Made by a program: the position numbers and the translations under genes. A model generated the notes under the pieces. That model searched no databases, had not been told where the DNA came from, and saw only the letters and a program-made list of their open reading frames with translations. Of a DNA stretch of 21,921 nt, positions 9,012 to 15,974 are shown in pieces. The first letter of the stretch is position 1. Each line of letters opens with the position of its first letter. Location of the stretch: positions 1-21,921 of the forward strand of contig JAUQYW010000549.1 in NCBI GenBank assembly GCA_030587525.1, in the 5' to 3' direction. This DNA is from Candidatus Sigynarchaeota archaeon. GTDB lineage: Archaea > Asgardarchaeota > Lokiarchaeia > Sigynarchaeales > Sigynarchaeaceae.

Positions 9012-9106
9012 TTCCGCCATCAATGGCGTCTATCCTCACCTAGGTAAAAAAGAAAATTCCGGCTAGGTTTTCATGCCAGACGTCAAGCGACTCGTCGTAG
9101 TCGTCA
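9012..9106. repeat. Repeat A, degraded left-end copy with hairpin
   Basis: After CCGCCATCAATGGCG (hairpin, 9014-9028) comes AAATTCCGGCTAGGTTTTCA, then CGACTCGTCGTAGTCGTC, clearly related to AAATTCCGGCTGCGTTTTCA and CGATTCGTCGTTGTCGTC at 17265-17320. Roughly 60 bases of the element's left part survive, with substitutions. Confidence 0.55.
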
Positions 9107-9239
9107 ATTTCGCCTTGTAATTGGCATCATGCTGCATTACCTGTGGAAAGTCGAATGAAACTATATTGACCAGGCAATGACCATCCATCAACAAGTAATG
9201 GAGAAACACCTTGGTGATACGTGAGCGTGGAACCTATAA

Positions 9240-9249
9240 TGTTTTATCT
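9240..9249 (+). promoter_or_regulatory. TATA-like box for a probably leaderless URO-D-family gene
   Basis: TGTTTTATCT is centred about 25 bases before the ATG at 9271, the spacing expected for an archaeal promoter with transcription starting at the start codon. No ribosome binding site precedes that ATG, which fits a leaderless mRNA. Confidence 0.4.
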
Positions 9250-9270
9250 TTTTTCGCCAGTTCCTTCCTT

Positions 9271-10467
9271 ATGAATTCACGCGATCTCGTTTTGAAAACA
9301 CTTGCCCATGAGAAGACCCCGAGAGTTCCGATTGGCTATAATTTGAAGACAGATCATGAACTCCAACTAAAAGCAATGTATGGCTGGGATCAAGCCGAGA
9401 TCAAGAAGCGGTTCAAGGTGGATCTCCAGACCGTGTATATGTCACCAACCAAGGAATTTCAAGATAAATCAGTTAAAGCGACCGTGTCGACATCATTCGC
9501 AGATTCCTTCCTTATTGAAGGGAAAAATCATCTCTATTATGATGAATGGAGCGTGGGATATACCATTCAGAAGTACAAGTATCGATTTATGGGCGCAAAT
9601 GGGAAAATCTCTTTGGAAACATCCGAAATTCCCAAAATGATTGAACATCCAATAAAGGAAATTTCTCTCGATGCCCTCGATGATTATTTGACCCATCAAT
9701 TTCCAAGCATCGACGATGAAACCCGATATGACCAGATGAAAAAAGAAATCAAGCTCTACAAGGAAAAATATGCTATCGAAGCCGACATGGAGATGACGCT
9801 ATTCGAAAAATCGTGGTACGTGTGCGGGCTTCCGAATTTTTTAGGAGCATTGGCAAAAGCGTTTCGTAAGCCTAATTCGGATGAAAATAAATTTGTAAAT
9901 AAGATTCTGGACGCCATGGTGAGCTTCAGGCTAAAACAAATCGAAAAATACCTCGAAATTGGTGGAATTGATATAATCCGGTTCGGGGATGATGTCGGCA
10001 TACAAAGCGGATTGATGTTTAGCAAGGCGATTTGGAGGCAATTTTTCAAACCACGCATGAAGAAATTGATCGATGCGTGCAAAAGGGAGGTCCATGTCTA
10101 CAATCACTGCGATGGGAATTGCACGGAGTTAATCCCGGATTTTATCGAAAATGGGGTCGAGATACTGAATCCCTTGCAGCCTGAATGCATGGATCCCGAA
10201 GCGATCAAGCAAAAATATGGCGATAAAATCACGCTCTACGGCACCATCGGCATTCAGAAGCCCAGCTATATCGGGGATTGCTATCCTGAAGTGTCGAAAG
10301 CAGAAATTGACCGCCTTTCCTCCTTGTTTATCAGGGAGGTGAAAACTCGAAAGGAGACTCTTGGAAAAGATGGTGGGTTGATATTGGCACCAACAAACAA
10401 GCTCCAACCAGATACTTACATTGAATCCATCATCGCGCTCTATGACGAGATGGGAAAGGAATTTTAA
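9271..10467 (+). CDS. Uroporphyrinogen decarboxylase (URO-D)/MtaA-fold family protein
   Basis: 398 residues from ATG 9271. A frame from 9211 adds 20 unlikely residues. The opening (M)NSRDLVLKTLAHEKTPRVP is typical of the family (R-x-R-hh-x-hh-x-G/H-x-x-x-D/T-R-x-P). Later landmarks are IIRFGDDVGIQSG (235-247), HVYNHCDGN (275-283), FIENGVEILNPLQPE (291-305) and YGTIGIQKP (323-331). Family members are heme-synthesis decarboxylases or methyltransferases acting with corrinoid proteins. The HCDGN motif (H279-C280-D281) resembles the HSDGN clade. The HxC zinc pair of MtaA/MtbA would need Cys at 281, where Asp stands. No heme-synthesis or corrinoid-protein gene is adjacent, so a true HemE role is doubtful and the substrate is open. 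Confidence 0.82.
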   Translation: MNSRDLVLKTLAHEKTPRVPIGYNLKTDHELQLKAMYGWDQAEIKKRFKVDLQTVYMSPTKEFQDKSVKATVSTSFADSFLIEGKNHLYYDEWSVGYTIQKYKYRFMGANGKISLETSEIPKMIEHPIKEISLDALDDYLTHQFPSIDDETRYDQMKKEIKLYKEKYAIEADMEMTLFEKSWYVCGLPNFLGALAKAFRKPNSDENKFVNKILDAMVSFRLKQIEKYLEIGGIDIIRFGDDVGIQSGLMFSKAIWRQFFKPRMKKLIDACKREVHVYNHCDGNCTELIPDFIENGVEILNPLQPECMDPEAIKQKYGDKITLYGTIGIQKPSYIGDCYPEVSKAEIDRLSSLFIREVKTRKETLGKDGGLILAPTNKLQPDTYIESIIALYDEMGKEF

Positions 10468-10475
10468 TTGAAAAT

Positions 10476-10491
10476 TCTAGTTTTTACTAGA
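10476..10491 (+). terminator. TCTAGT-TTTT-ACTAGA hairpin after the URO-D-family gene
   Basis: A perfect 6-bp inverted repeat with a TTTT loop, starting 8 bases after the TAA and followed by a T-rich stretch (TTTCTAATT). It is well placed as a transcription terminator. Confidence 0.5.
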
Positions 10492-10784
10492 TTTCTAATT
10501 GAGCTCGTATATATTCATTAGTCCGCTTGGGCCAACTATCGTACCCATTTCTATTTCATCCACGCCTCCTTGAAGATTTAAAAATACAAGGACAGAACAT
10601 GCGAGAAACAAAAAGCGGTCCCAGTGCACCGATTCATTTGAAATTTCTTGCTCATGATTTCACCCATTTATTTTACTCGTATCGGGGCAATGAAAAACAG
10701 ATATTTATCTTACACTTCGAGCATATTTCAAATTAAGCACCCGGGTAAGCTCTTCTTACAAACGTATTTCAAATCAATTATGTG
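10492..10784. other. Intergenic region without a convincing gene
   Basis: AT-rich sequence between the URO-D gene and repeat A. Short open frames have no ribosome site or recognisable composition. Two similar stretches (ATATTTCAAATTAA near 10722 and GTATTTCAAATCAA near 10763) form a loose direct repeat. Nothing else is seen. Confidence 0.4.
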
Positions 10785-10848
10785 CAGCGATCCGTCGTTA
10801 TCATCGAGGCCATCAAGCCCGTTCCCCATTCGTCCTTTACCGAAATGA
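10785..10848. repeat. Repeat A, internal partial copy
   Basis: Contains CGAGGCCATCAAGCCCGTTC then CCCATTCGTCCT, nearly identical to 21660-21692 and 17320-17350. It lies 3' of the first surface paralog, exactly where the longer repeat A copy lies relative to the second paralog, so it marks the left end of the duplicated block. Confidence 0.7.
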
Positions 10849-10901
10849 ATACTGCACGAATCTCTATCGTGTTCATCAACTCGGGAGAAAAATTACCCCA
10901 T

Positions 10902-13238
10902 TTATCGTGCTTGCAGATCTTTATCCTTGTCGGAGGTGTGTATTGAATCCATTAGCTCTACCTCAAGTTCCGGAATTGTCTGGCCCTTTGTTTCTTCAAG
11001 TGAAGACGATCCGAAACGATTTATTGCGTGATGTTGGGGTAATTGAAGTGAAGGCTCGTCAGGTGTGAATTGGTGTTCTGGCGCATAATGCGTGGCTTGT
11101 AAATCGAGTATACCGGCTTTTTTTACTTTTGATTTCACGACACCAGTGAGAATAGCAATGATCGCCACGACGATCAGTACTGTTTCGATTAATTGGCTGA
11201 CACCGAAGCCATTGCTGAAATCTCCCGGTTGCGTGATGTTGTTCGCGTAGTTCAGCGTCGCGCTGCCAACAGCAGCCAATCCGGCACCATTGCTGTTCCC
11301 CGCATAGTCCAACGCGTAGAAAGCCCAGTACAACTTCGAGCCTGGCATCTGCGACGGAAGTACACCCAACCACTCGTCTCCCGAGCCTTGTGAAAACGTC
11401 ACGTTCTTCGTGCCCGCCATACTCCGCCACCCGTTGTACGTGTTCGCTGATGGCAACGACGGTGCGTAGAACATGATCACTTCCTGCACGTACGATTCTC
11501 CCGTGGCATACGGAGCGATCACGCGAATCTGGTACCCTATGCTCGGATCGAGCATTTGACCCGCGAGCACGTCCATGATGCTGATGTCCAGCGTCGGTGC
11601 GATCGTGTCACAGATGCGCAAGTTGAACATGAACGCATTCTCGGCGCAGAGACCAAGCTGGTCCGTCGCATTAACGCGCACCGGGATCGTGCCAGGTATC
11701 CTACCCGCTTGCCAGATGCCAGCCATCCCCGCCGTCGAACTGCTCAACGTAATCCGGTAGGTGTTGGCCGAAACCCGGGTCATCAACAGCGTCGCCGCGG
11801 CCGTGTTCGTTGCATCGAGGAACGCGATGGTGACCATCGTGATCGCCACCGCATCCGACAATACCAGCACGAAGTCCGAACTCGACGTCGCTTCTGCAAA
11901 GCCTTCGCCATTGTACGGTACCGCCACGGACTCCAACGTTGCCGACTGGTATGTTGGCGGTGTCCGATCGTACACGAGCTGGTCAAACACGCCCAGGTCG
12001 CCACTCATAACTGAGTACAACCGTACTTCCAGCAAGCCCGCACTCAAACCTATGCCCGATACCGGTAGGCTTGTGTTGTAGAAGCCCGGCGTCGGCATCC
12101 ACACCAAGAGCTGCGCGTAACTCGAGCCCGAACTCGTGATGTTCACCGCGAGGTTCACGCCCGGCGTCCCTTGCACGATGATGTCGATCGTGTCAAGGTC
12201 CGATACGTAACTCCCTTTCGTCAACACCGTGTAGTTGTAGCCATAGTGCACGACCGTCGTGAGGCTTTTGATGTTCAACGGCACTATCAGCTGCAATGTC
12301 GTTGGCGTTGCCGCCGCTTGCGACAAGCCCTGGCTCGCGTTGTGGTTCACCACGTTAAAGTTGATGTCCATCGTGTCCGGCATCGTCACCGTCGACGCGT
12401 CTACTACGAAATTCACGAACACAGTCGCCGTGCCATATGCCGGCACCGTCACGAACCCAGCCGGTGGCGTCCACAATGACCCGCTCAGGATGTAGCCCAT
12501 GTTCGTGATGACCAAACCAGTTATATCGATCGAGATCGGTGCCCAATACGTGCTCGTGACGTTATACTGTATGCTCACGTACACGTTGCTACGCACCACG
12601 TTCACGATCAACCCTGGCGAAGCGCTCACGCGCACGCAAGTCAAGGAAAGTTGCGGTGGTTGCGGTGGTTGCACCACGATGATGCTGTCATGCATGTTGT
12701 AGATCTCGCTCGCCGCGCTGTTCTTATATTGCGGTACCCCGCCGGCCGTGCCGTTCACTTCCGCGCTCACGTACAGCTGCTCGTTAAATCGCGTGAACCC
12801 GCCCGGTACCGTCACCCACATATGGTATGTTGTCGTCCCATTGGCCGGCACTGTCGCCGCCGGGTTGATCACGTCCGAAAACGTGAAGCCTGAGAACGGA
12901 ACCCCGAACATGTCCGTGAAAGCGATGCGAATTCGCGTGATCGTGAGCATTTCTGAGCCAGTATTGTTGACTGTGACGAGTACAGGGAATGTCGCTCCTA
13001 CCGCCACTGTAGTATTTCTCGACCACCAATCGCCGACCACGCTGAACGCGCGCTCGCCACTTACCCGATAGATTTTTAGCACATCGCCCCCCGAATTAGG
13101 AAGAATGGTGTCGTGATTGAAGGCACCACCCGCGGCACGAGATTCACGAGTCGGTAATGCTGAATTCATAATGAGCACTGTTGAAATTGTAAAAAGAGCC
13201 AACATCCCGGCCAATCGAAAAGTGGGGAATCGTCGCAT
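10902..13238 (-). CDS. Large anchored surface protein, paralog 1
   Basis: 778 residues from the ATG at 13238. A GTG at 13250 is in frame, but GTGATC six bases before the ATG favours the latter. The signal peptide is at about 1-36 (MRRFPTFRLAG then hydrophobic, ending near SRAAGG). The exterior region holds beta-rich repeats of a CARDB/adhesion type: one module at about 70-190 (FPVLVTVNNTGSEMLTITRI), a Pro-rich joint PPQPPQ (191-196), a second at about 199-315, and further Ig-like stretches to about 670. A membrane helix lies at 683-703 (IETVLIVVAIIAILTGVV), then KSKVKK and a 75-residue polar tail that is presumably cytoplasmic. Many N-glycosylation sequons are present. It is closely similar to the product of 17418-19736. 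Adhesion or S-layer association is inferred, not shown. Confidence 0.85.
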   Translation of the reverse strand: MRRFPTFRLAGMLALFTISTVLIMNSALPTRESRAAGGAFNHDTILPNSGGDVLKIYRVSGERAFSVVGDWWSRNTTVAVGATFPVLVTVNNTGSEMLTITRIRIAFTDMFGVPFSGFTFSDVINPAATVPANGTTTYHMWVTVPGGFTRFNEQLYVSAEVNGTAGGVPQYKNSAASEIYNMHDSIIVVQPPQPPQLSLTCVRVSASPGLIVNVVRSNVYVSIQYNVTSTYWAPISIDITGLVITNMGYILSGSLWTPPAGFVTVPAYGTATVFVNFVVDASTVTMPDTMDINFNVVNHNASQGLSQAAATPTTLQLIVPLNIKSLTTVVHYGYNYTVLTKGSYVSDLDTIDIIVQGTPGVNLAVNITSSGSSYAQLLVWMPTPGFYNTSLPVSGIGLSAGLLEVRLYSVMSGDLGVFDQLVYDRTPPTYQSATLESVAVPYNGEGFAEATSSSDFVLVLSDAVAITMVTIAFLDATNTAAATLLMTRVSANTYRITLSSSTAGMAGIWQAGRIPGTIPVRVNATDQLGLCAENAFMFNLRICDTIAPTLDISIMDVLAGQMLDPSIGYQIRVIAPYATGESYVQEVIMFYAPSLPSANTYNGWRSMAGTKNVTFSQGSGDEWLGVLPSQMPGSKLYWAFYALDYAGNSNGAGLAAVGSATLNYANNITQPGDFSNGFGVSQLIETVLIVVAIIAILTGVVKSKVKKAGILDLQATHYAPEHQFTPDEPSLQLPQHHAINRFGSSSLEETKGQTIPELEVELMDSIHTSDKDKDLQAR

Positions 13239-13275
13239 GATCAAGATCACGATAGACTATATGAGAAGGAACAAT

Positions 13276-13283
13276 CTTAAAGG
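13276..13283 (-). promoter_or_regulatory. TATA-like box of surface paralog 1
   Basis: Minus strand CCTTTAAGAT at about 40 bases before ATG 13238, giving a short leader. The same sequence at the same distance precedes paralog 2 (about 19774-19781), so both genes probably share one control mode. Confidence 0.35.
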
Positions 13284-13402
13284 GATCTTAACTAATTTCG
13301 ATCATTCCGGGAATAGACGTGCCGTCAGCCGCATCACCAATTCGGAATCATATTTACTATCCTTCAAGGATGCTCAAAGGCCGTGTTTTGGCGTGTATAC
13401 CG

Positions 13403-13535
13403 GTTTTTCAAGCCTAGACAATCTTGGACATTCACCCAGGATGCCCAGACTAACCGCAACGGGAACTTACCGGGGCACTCGTGGGTCAAAACGGGAACCC
13501 GCCTCTAAGATTAAAAGAACTGTAGATCAACCACC
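13403..13535. other. Insertion unique to duplicated block copy 1
   Basis: About 130 bases separate the conserved upstream region of paralog 1 from repeat B; in copy 2 the two are joined almost directly. It contains GGGTTCCCG...TTTTGACCC on the minus strand, a loose stem, but no tRNA cloverleaf could be built and no ORF was recognised. Confidence 0.4.
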
Positions 13536-13577
13536 ATCTCAGCAACCCGGTATTGTACCGGCGCCCTCGTCACTGAG
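13536..13577 (+). repeat. Repeat B, copy 1 (5' part)
   Basis: ATCTCAGCAACCCGGTATTG then TACCGGCGCCCTCGTC, with the CCGGTA...TACCGG hairpin. It lacks the CATGTCACACGTTAGCG part of longer copies. A TATCCGGAAAAGC motif follows it at about 13588, and the same motif precedes copy 3. Confidence 0.7.
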
Positions 13578-13682
13578 TCAGATGTATTGTATCCGGAAAA
13601 GCGATAATCCCAATTCTCTGGTAACTAGATAAGTCCGTATCGGTCTCAATATGTAATTTCAAATCTTTCTGGAGATGAAAAA

Positions 13683-13844
13683 ATGCCATTCAAAGCCTTT
13701 ATCGACTTAAAAAAAAATCAATCAACTTCAAAGAAAGAAATCAAGGATAAAAAAGGAGAAACTCCTCCAAAAGAAGAAATCAAGTCTAAAATCTCTAAAA
13801 ATGCAATAGATCGAGGAACGTTTCAGCAATCGCATTCAAGATAA
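13683..13844 (+). CDS. Small Lys-rich protein (53 aa), unknown
   Basis: ATG 13683 is preceded by GGAG with eight bases between, one of the few good Shine-Dalgarno sites in the window. The product (MPFKAFIDLKKNQ... ending QQSHSR) is strongly basic and Lys/Glu/Ser-rich, probably disordered, with no membrane segment. Base composition is more A-rich than its neighbours. It lies at the left edge of the toxin-antitoxin region, next to a broken hicB. It could be a genuine small DNA- or RNA-binding protein or a chance ORF; the ribosome site supports translation. Confidence 0.45.
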   Translation: MPFKAFIDLKKNQSTSKKEIKDKKGETPPKEEIKSKISKNAIDRGTFQQSHSR

Positions 13845-13872
13845 TGATGTTGCACGATCGAGGATTTTCTAA

Positions 13873-14039
13873 CTAAATGAGAAGGATTTCGATTTCAGAC
13901 AATTTGAGGATCCGAATCTCCTTGCCCGCGTGTAGCTGGTCCTCGAAATGCAATTCGACGGTTTCCTTAAGATTCTCCATCACTTCATCCAACTTCTTTC
14001 CTTGGGTGAATATATCCACGCCGATGCCACGAGTACACG
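13873..14039 (-). pseudogene. Truncated hicB copy
   Basis: Reading the minus strand gives RGIGVDIFTQGKKLDEVMEN followed by LKETVELHFEDQLHAGKEI, nearly identical to residues 17-56 of the intact HicB at 16912-17124. It ends differently (SEIEILLI, then TAG). The first ~16 codons and the start are missing: the coding sequence joins repeat A directly at about 14040. In the intact locus ~130 bases (N-terminal codons plus promoter) separate these points, so this is an internal deletion after duplication. No hicA follows. Confidence 0.8.
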
Positions 14040-14317
14040 CAGATCGCGTCGCCGTATCGATGATAATAACACATAGAGAAAAAATAAAGAAATTCCGGCT
14101 GCGGTTTCACGCCGCGCATCCAGCGATTCGCCGTTGTCGTCGACGTCACCAAGCCCGTTCCCCATTCGTCCCTGGCCAAAACGATCATTGCAAGAAGCTT
14201 GTCTCAAACCAGCCGAGCACGCGTGGACTTCCCGCTCGGCCGAACCCTTCACGCGCCGAGGCGCCTCTAGGTCTGGCCAGCGTTGGTTCCCTTTGCACTC
14301 GAGTCGCTTGGGCTTTT
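14040..14317. repeat. Repeat A, full-length copy 1
   Basis: Begins CAGATCGCGTCGCC as in copy 17215, continues AAATTCCGGCTGCG and CAAGCCCGTTCCCCATTCGT, and runs through a right half shared with 21608-21854 (GCAAGAAGCTTGTCTCAAAC; GGCGCCTCTAGGTCTGGCCA; GAGTCGCTTGGGCTTTT). A conserved inverted repeat GCGCC-GA-GGCGC lies at 14253-14264. It is GC-richer than its surroundings. No terminal inverted repeats, target duplication or transposase was seen. Confidence 0.8.
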
Positions 14318-14334
14318 AAGAATGGCACCTTGAC

Positions 14335-14346
14335 TTTATAAAAAAA
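14335..14346 (+). promoter_or_regulatory. TATA-like box upstream of the TumE-like module
   Basis: TTTATAAAAAAA, the strongest TATA-type run before the two-gene operon at 14477. It implies a leader of roughly 110 bases, longer than usual, so a nearer weak box (ATTTTAAGAA about 14410) may be used instead. It directly follows the right end of repeat A. Confidence 0.35.
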
Positions 14347-14476
14347 CATATATGATAGTGTTTTTATTCCTAAATACAGAATAAGTTGCTGAAAGATTAC
14401 CACAACACCATTTTAAGAACATTTTAACCAAACAATACAAGACAAGTACTTAGAATCATTTTACAAGGCGTGAAAG

Positions 14477-14713
14477 ATGACCACGGTTTCTGTTGAGAAG
14501 AAATTGTTTGAGGAACTGCTAGATTCGAAACTTGCGGTGATATCTGAAAAAATCAACAAGATCTTGGCCAAGTGGAATTATAATTCAGTCGAATTATTTT
14601 TAACCCACGCTGCAGATGGTACGATCGAAGAAGCGGAATCCGACGCCATATCCATGACGAACCTCGTCGATAAACGCGACGAATTATACAAGATAAAAAC
14701 CAACTTGGCGTAA
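14477..14713 (+). CDS. Small alpha-helical protein, probable antitoxin partner of TumE-like toxin
   Basis: 78 residues, charged and predicted mostly helical (VEKKLFEELLDSKLAVISEK; ESDAISMTNLVDKRDELYKI). It starts at an ATG with GTGA three bases upstream and ends six bases before the next gene, so the two are co-transcribed. No DNA-binding motif is obvious. The antitoxin role is inferred from size, order (antitoxin first) and the TumE-like neighbour. Confidence 0.6.
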   Translation: MTTVSVEKKLFEELLDSKLAVISEKINKILAKWNYNSVELFLTHAADGTIEEAESDAISMTNLVDKRDELYKIKTNLA

Positions 14714-14719
14714 ATCTCG

Positions 14720-15100
14720 ATGTCTGGAGCAATTCAGGTACAAGCCGCGAAAGAATTGCTAGAGAAAGGGCTTGGTAATTTGATCATCGACATGAGTATG
14801 GATCTTGAGGATCCACGAATTTTCATAAAAATGCGGGATGGTGTTCACGTGTACGTCCAATATAACGACCACGATCAATACAGCTATTCCATCCTTTTTT
14901 CGACCGGCATATTAGATAGATATCGGTTCGATAATTATGATGATCACTGGCCAGTTTCGTCTCGTCCTCATCATTTCCATCCACGCTTGAATAAGCAAGC
15001 GTTTGAAAGCAAAATGACCGGAAAACCGAAAAAGGATATTCCGATTCTCTGCGATTTAATCAAAAAAGGAAAGGCTTTCCTGGACACTTTCAGGTTTTAA
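14720..15100 (+). CDS. TumE-family toxin-like protein
   Basis: 126 residues. Family-like features are the beta-rich N-terminal half (RIFIKMRDGVHVYVQYNDHD), the acidic/aromatic motif YRFDNYDDHW (68-77), the His cluster PHHFHPR (83-89) and a closing helix (DIPILCDLIKKGKAFLD). The DN...H and HxH residues resemble the TumE/DUF6516 toxin group, whose biochemical activity is not settled to my knowledge. It follows its presumed antitoxin by six bases. It converges with the DUF5615 gene, with a perfect palindrome between the two stops. Confidence 0.6.
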   Translation: MSGAIQVQAAKELLEKGLGNLIIDMSMDLEDPRIFIKMRDGVHVYVQYNDHDQYSYSILFSTGILDRYRFDNYDDHWPVSSRPHHFHPRLNKQAFESKMTGKPKKDIPILCDLIKKGKAFLDTFRF

Positions 15101-15108
15101 AAATATCG

Positions 15109-15143
15109 AGCCCTCGTCGCCATGTCACACGCTAGCGTGTGGC
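15109..15143 (+). repeat. Repeat B, copy 2, containing a perfect palindrome
   Basis: GAGCCCTCGTCGCCATGTCA then CACGCTAGCGTGTGG. Here the repeat B sequence CACACGTTAGCG has become CACACGCTAGCGTGTG (15126-15141), a perfect 16-base palindrome, placed between two convergent genes where it could end transcription in both directions. The CCGGTA hairpin part is absent. Confidence 0.65.
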
Positions 15144-15166
15144 TCTCTCCTTGAATCGAGGTTTTG

Positions 15167-15508
15167 TTAGGTCTTCTCCTCGACCTCTAAAGACACCACG
15201 CCGGGACGCTTCAAACGCGCGATGCACGAGTTCAAGTTAGATCCAAGAACACTTTCAACAACAACAGGGTTTGGCGGGTGCACGTGAATGTATATAACCC
15301 GGATAGTGCTCTTTATCTCCTTTTTTAGATGCAAGAAATCCTCATCGAGAGTGACAAGGATCGCGTTTAGTTCTACAACTTTCTTACCCACTTCCCCATT
15401 TTTTGCGCTGAGCATGTTCAAATCCATCATGTCCAAGGCCTCGTGACCATAGCTTTTCAGCATCGCCTTGATATTGCTTGGAACATTCTCATCGAGAATG
15501 AATTTCAA
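15167..15508 (-). CDS. DUF5615 PIN-like toxin
   Basis: 113 residues beginning MKFILDENVPSNIKAMLKSY, the signature opening of DUF5615 proteins, with the acidic pair D6-E7. LVTLDEDFLHL (about 52-62) supplies the second acidic cluster expected of a PIN-like nuclease fold, and a closing GVVSLEVE strand follows. Family members pair with DUF433 antitoxins (VapBC45-like) and are presumed RNases. The start overlaps the upstream DUF433 stop by four bases (ATGA). The stop codon is TAA within the sequence ACCTAAC on the minus strand, about 25 bases before repeat B. Confidence 0.82.
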   Translation of the reverse strand: MKFILDENVPSNIKAMLKSYGHEALDMMDLNMLSAKNGEVGKKVVELNAILVTLDEDFLHLKKEIKSTIRVIYIHVHPPNPVVVESVLGSNLNSCIARLKRPGVVSLEVEEKT

Positions 15509-15753
15509 TCTTGAACAGGCTCCTTGTTGAGGTAAGATGATAGATCCACGTGGGTCAGGCTTTCCTTGAACTCCTTGCCCATTTTCAAGATGCGGATTAC
15601 GATTTCCCGGGTCAAGAAAGGATAAAATTCGATGATTTGGTCAACTGAATAATTCAATCCAGCGAGCTCGAAAATCAAGCTCACGGGCATCCGCGTGCCC
15701 TTGATCACGGGTTTTCCCCCGAGAATTTCAGGATCCGATACCACGAGTTCCAT
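15505..15753 (-). CDS. DUF433 antitoxin
   Basis: 82 residues from ATG 15753 (MELVVSDPEILGGKPVIKGT, then RMPVSLIFELAG). The motif xDPxxxxGKPVIxGTRxPV is the defining start of DUF433, followed by a winged-helix-like segment (SVDQIIEFYPFLTREIVIRI). A GTG at 15777 in frame would add eight unlikely residues. Family members are DNA-binding antitoxins that repress their own operon with the DUF5615 partner. A TATA-like box and a CCATTATATGG near-palindrome lie about 55-65 bases upstream. Confidence 0.85.
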   Translation of the reverse strand: MELVVSDPEILGGKPVIKGTRMPVSLIFELAGLNYSVDQIIEFYPFLTREIVIRILKMGKEFKESLTHVDLSSYLNKEPVQD

Positions 15754-15807
15754 GGTTGACACACCCTGGTTGTGCACTTGAGACTCTACTCTATTAAGGG
15801 AGGTTTA

Positions 15808-15818
15808 CCATTATATGG
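15808..15818 (-). promoter_or_regulatory. TATA-like box/CCAT-ATGG inverted repeat before DUF433
   Basis: CCATTATATGG (minus: CCATATAATGG) combines an AT-rich TATA-like core with CCAT/ATGG arms, about 57 bases before ATG 15753. It could serve as promoter and as the site of autorepression. Pattern only. Confidence 0.35.
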
Positions 15819-15883
15819 TTTTTCATTCATTTACCGGCCACGCCTAAATAAACACGACCATTAACCGCATCTTATCCGGAAAA

Positions 15884-15960
15884 GCAACCCGGTATTTTAC
15901 CGGCGCCCTCGTCGCCATGTCACACGTTAGCGTCACCGCTCCCGTGCTGCATAAAATCAT
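15884..15960 (+). repeat. Repeat B, full-length copy 3
   Basis: GCAACCCGGTATTTTACCGG, then CGCCCTCGTCGCCATGTCAC, ACGTTAGCGTCACCGCTCCC and GTGCTGCA. The perfect hairpin CCGGTA-TTT-TACCGG is at 15889-15903. It lies 14 bases 3' of the RelE-like gene and is almost identical over ~75 bases to copy 5 at 19903. Confidence 0.75.
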
Positions 15961-15974
15961 GAGTTATTGGTTTC

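Larger units (their letters stand above)
10785..13402. repeat. Duplicated block, copy 1 (surface protein gene with flanks)
   Basis: Matches 17297-19900 along its length: partial repeat A, the 3' flank (CATCAACTCGG, GAAAAATTA), the whole coding region and about 150 bases upstream of the start, up to GGCGTGTA/GGCGCGTA. Homology then breaks for about 130 bases in this copy and resumes at repeat B (13536). Confidence 0.85.

Noticed and set aside
13400..13520. Possible tRNA on the minus strand (GGGTTCCCGTTTTGACCC stretch)
   Set aside because: No acceptor, D and anticodon stems could be fitted around it and the T-loop lacks the GTTCRANNC pattern.
14040..14317. Repeat A as an insertion sequence or MITE
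   Set aside because: No terminal inverted repeats or target duplications could be found by eye, so it is kept as an unclassified repeat.
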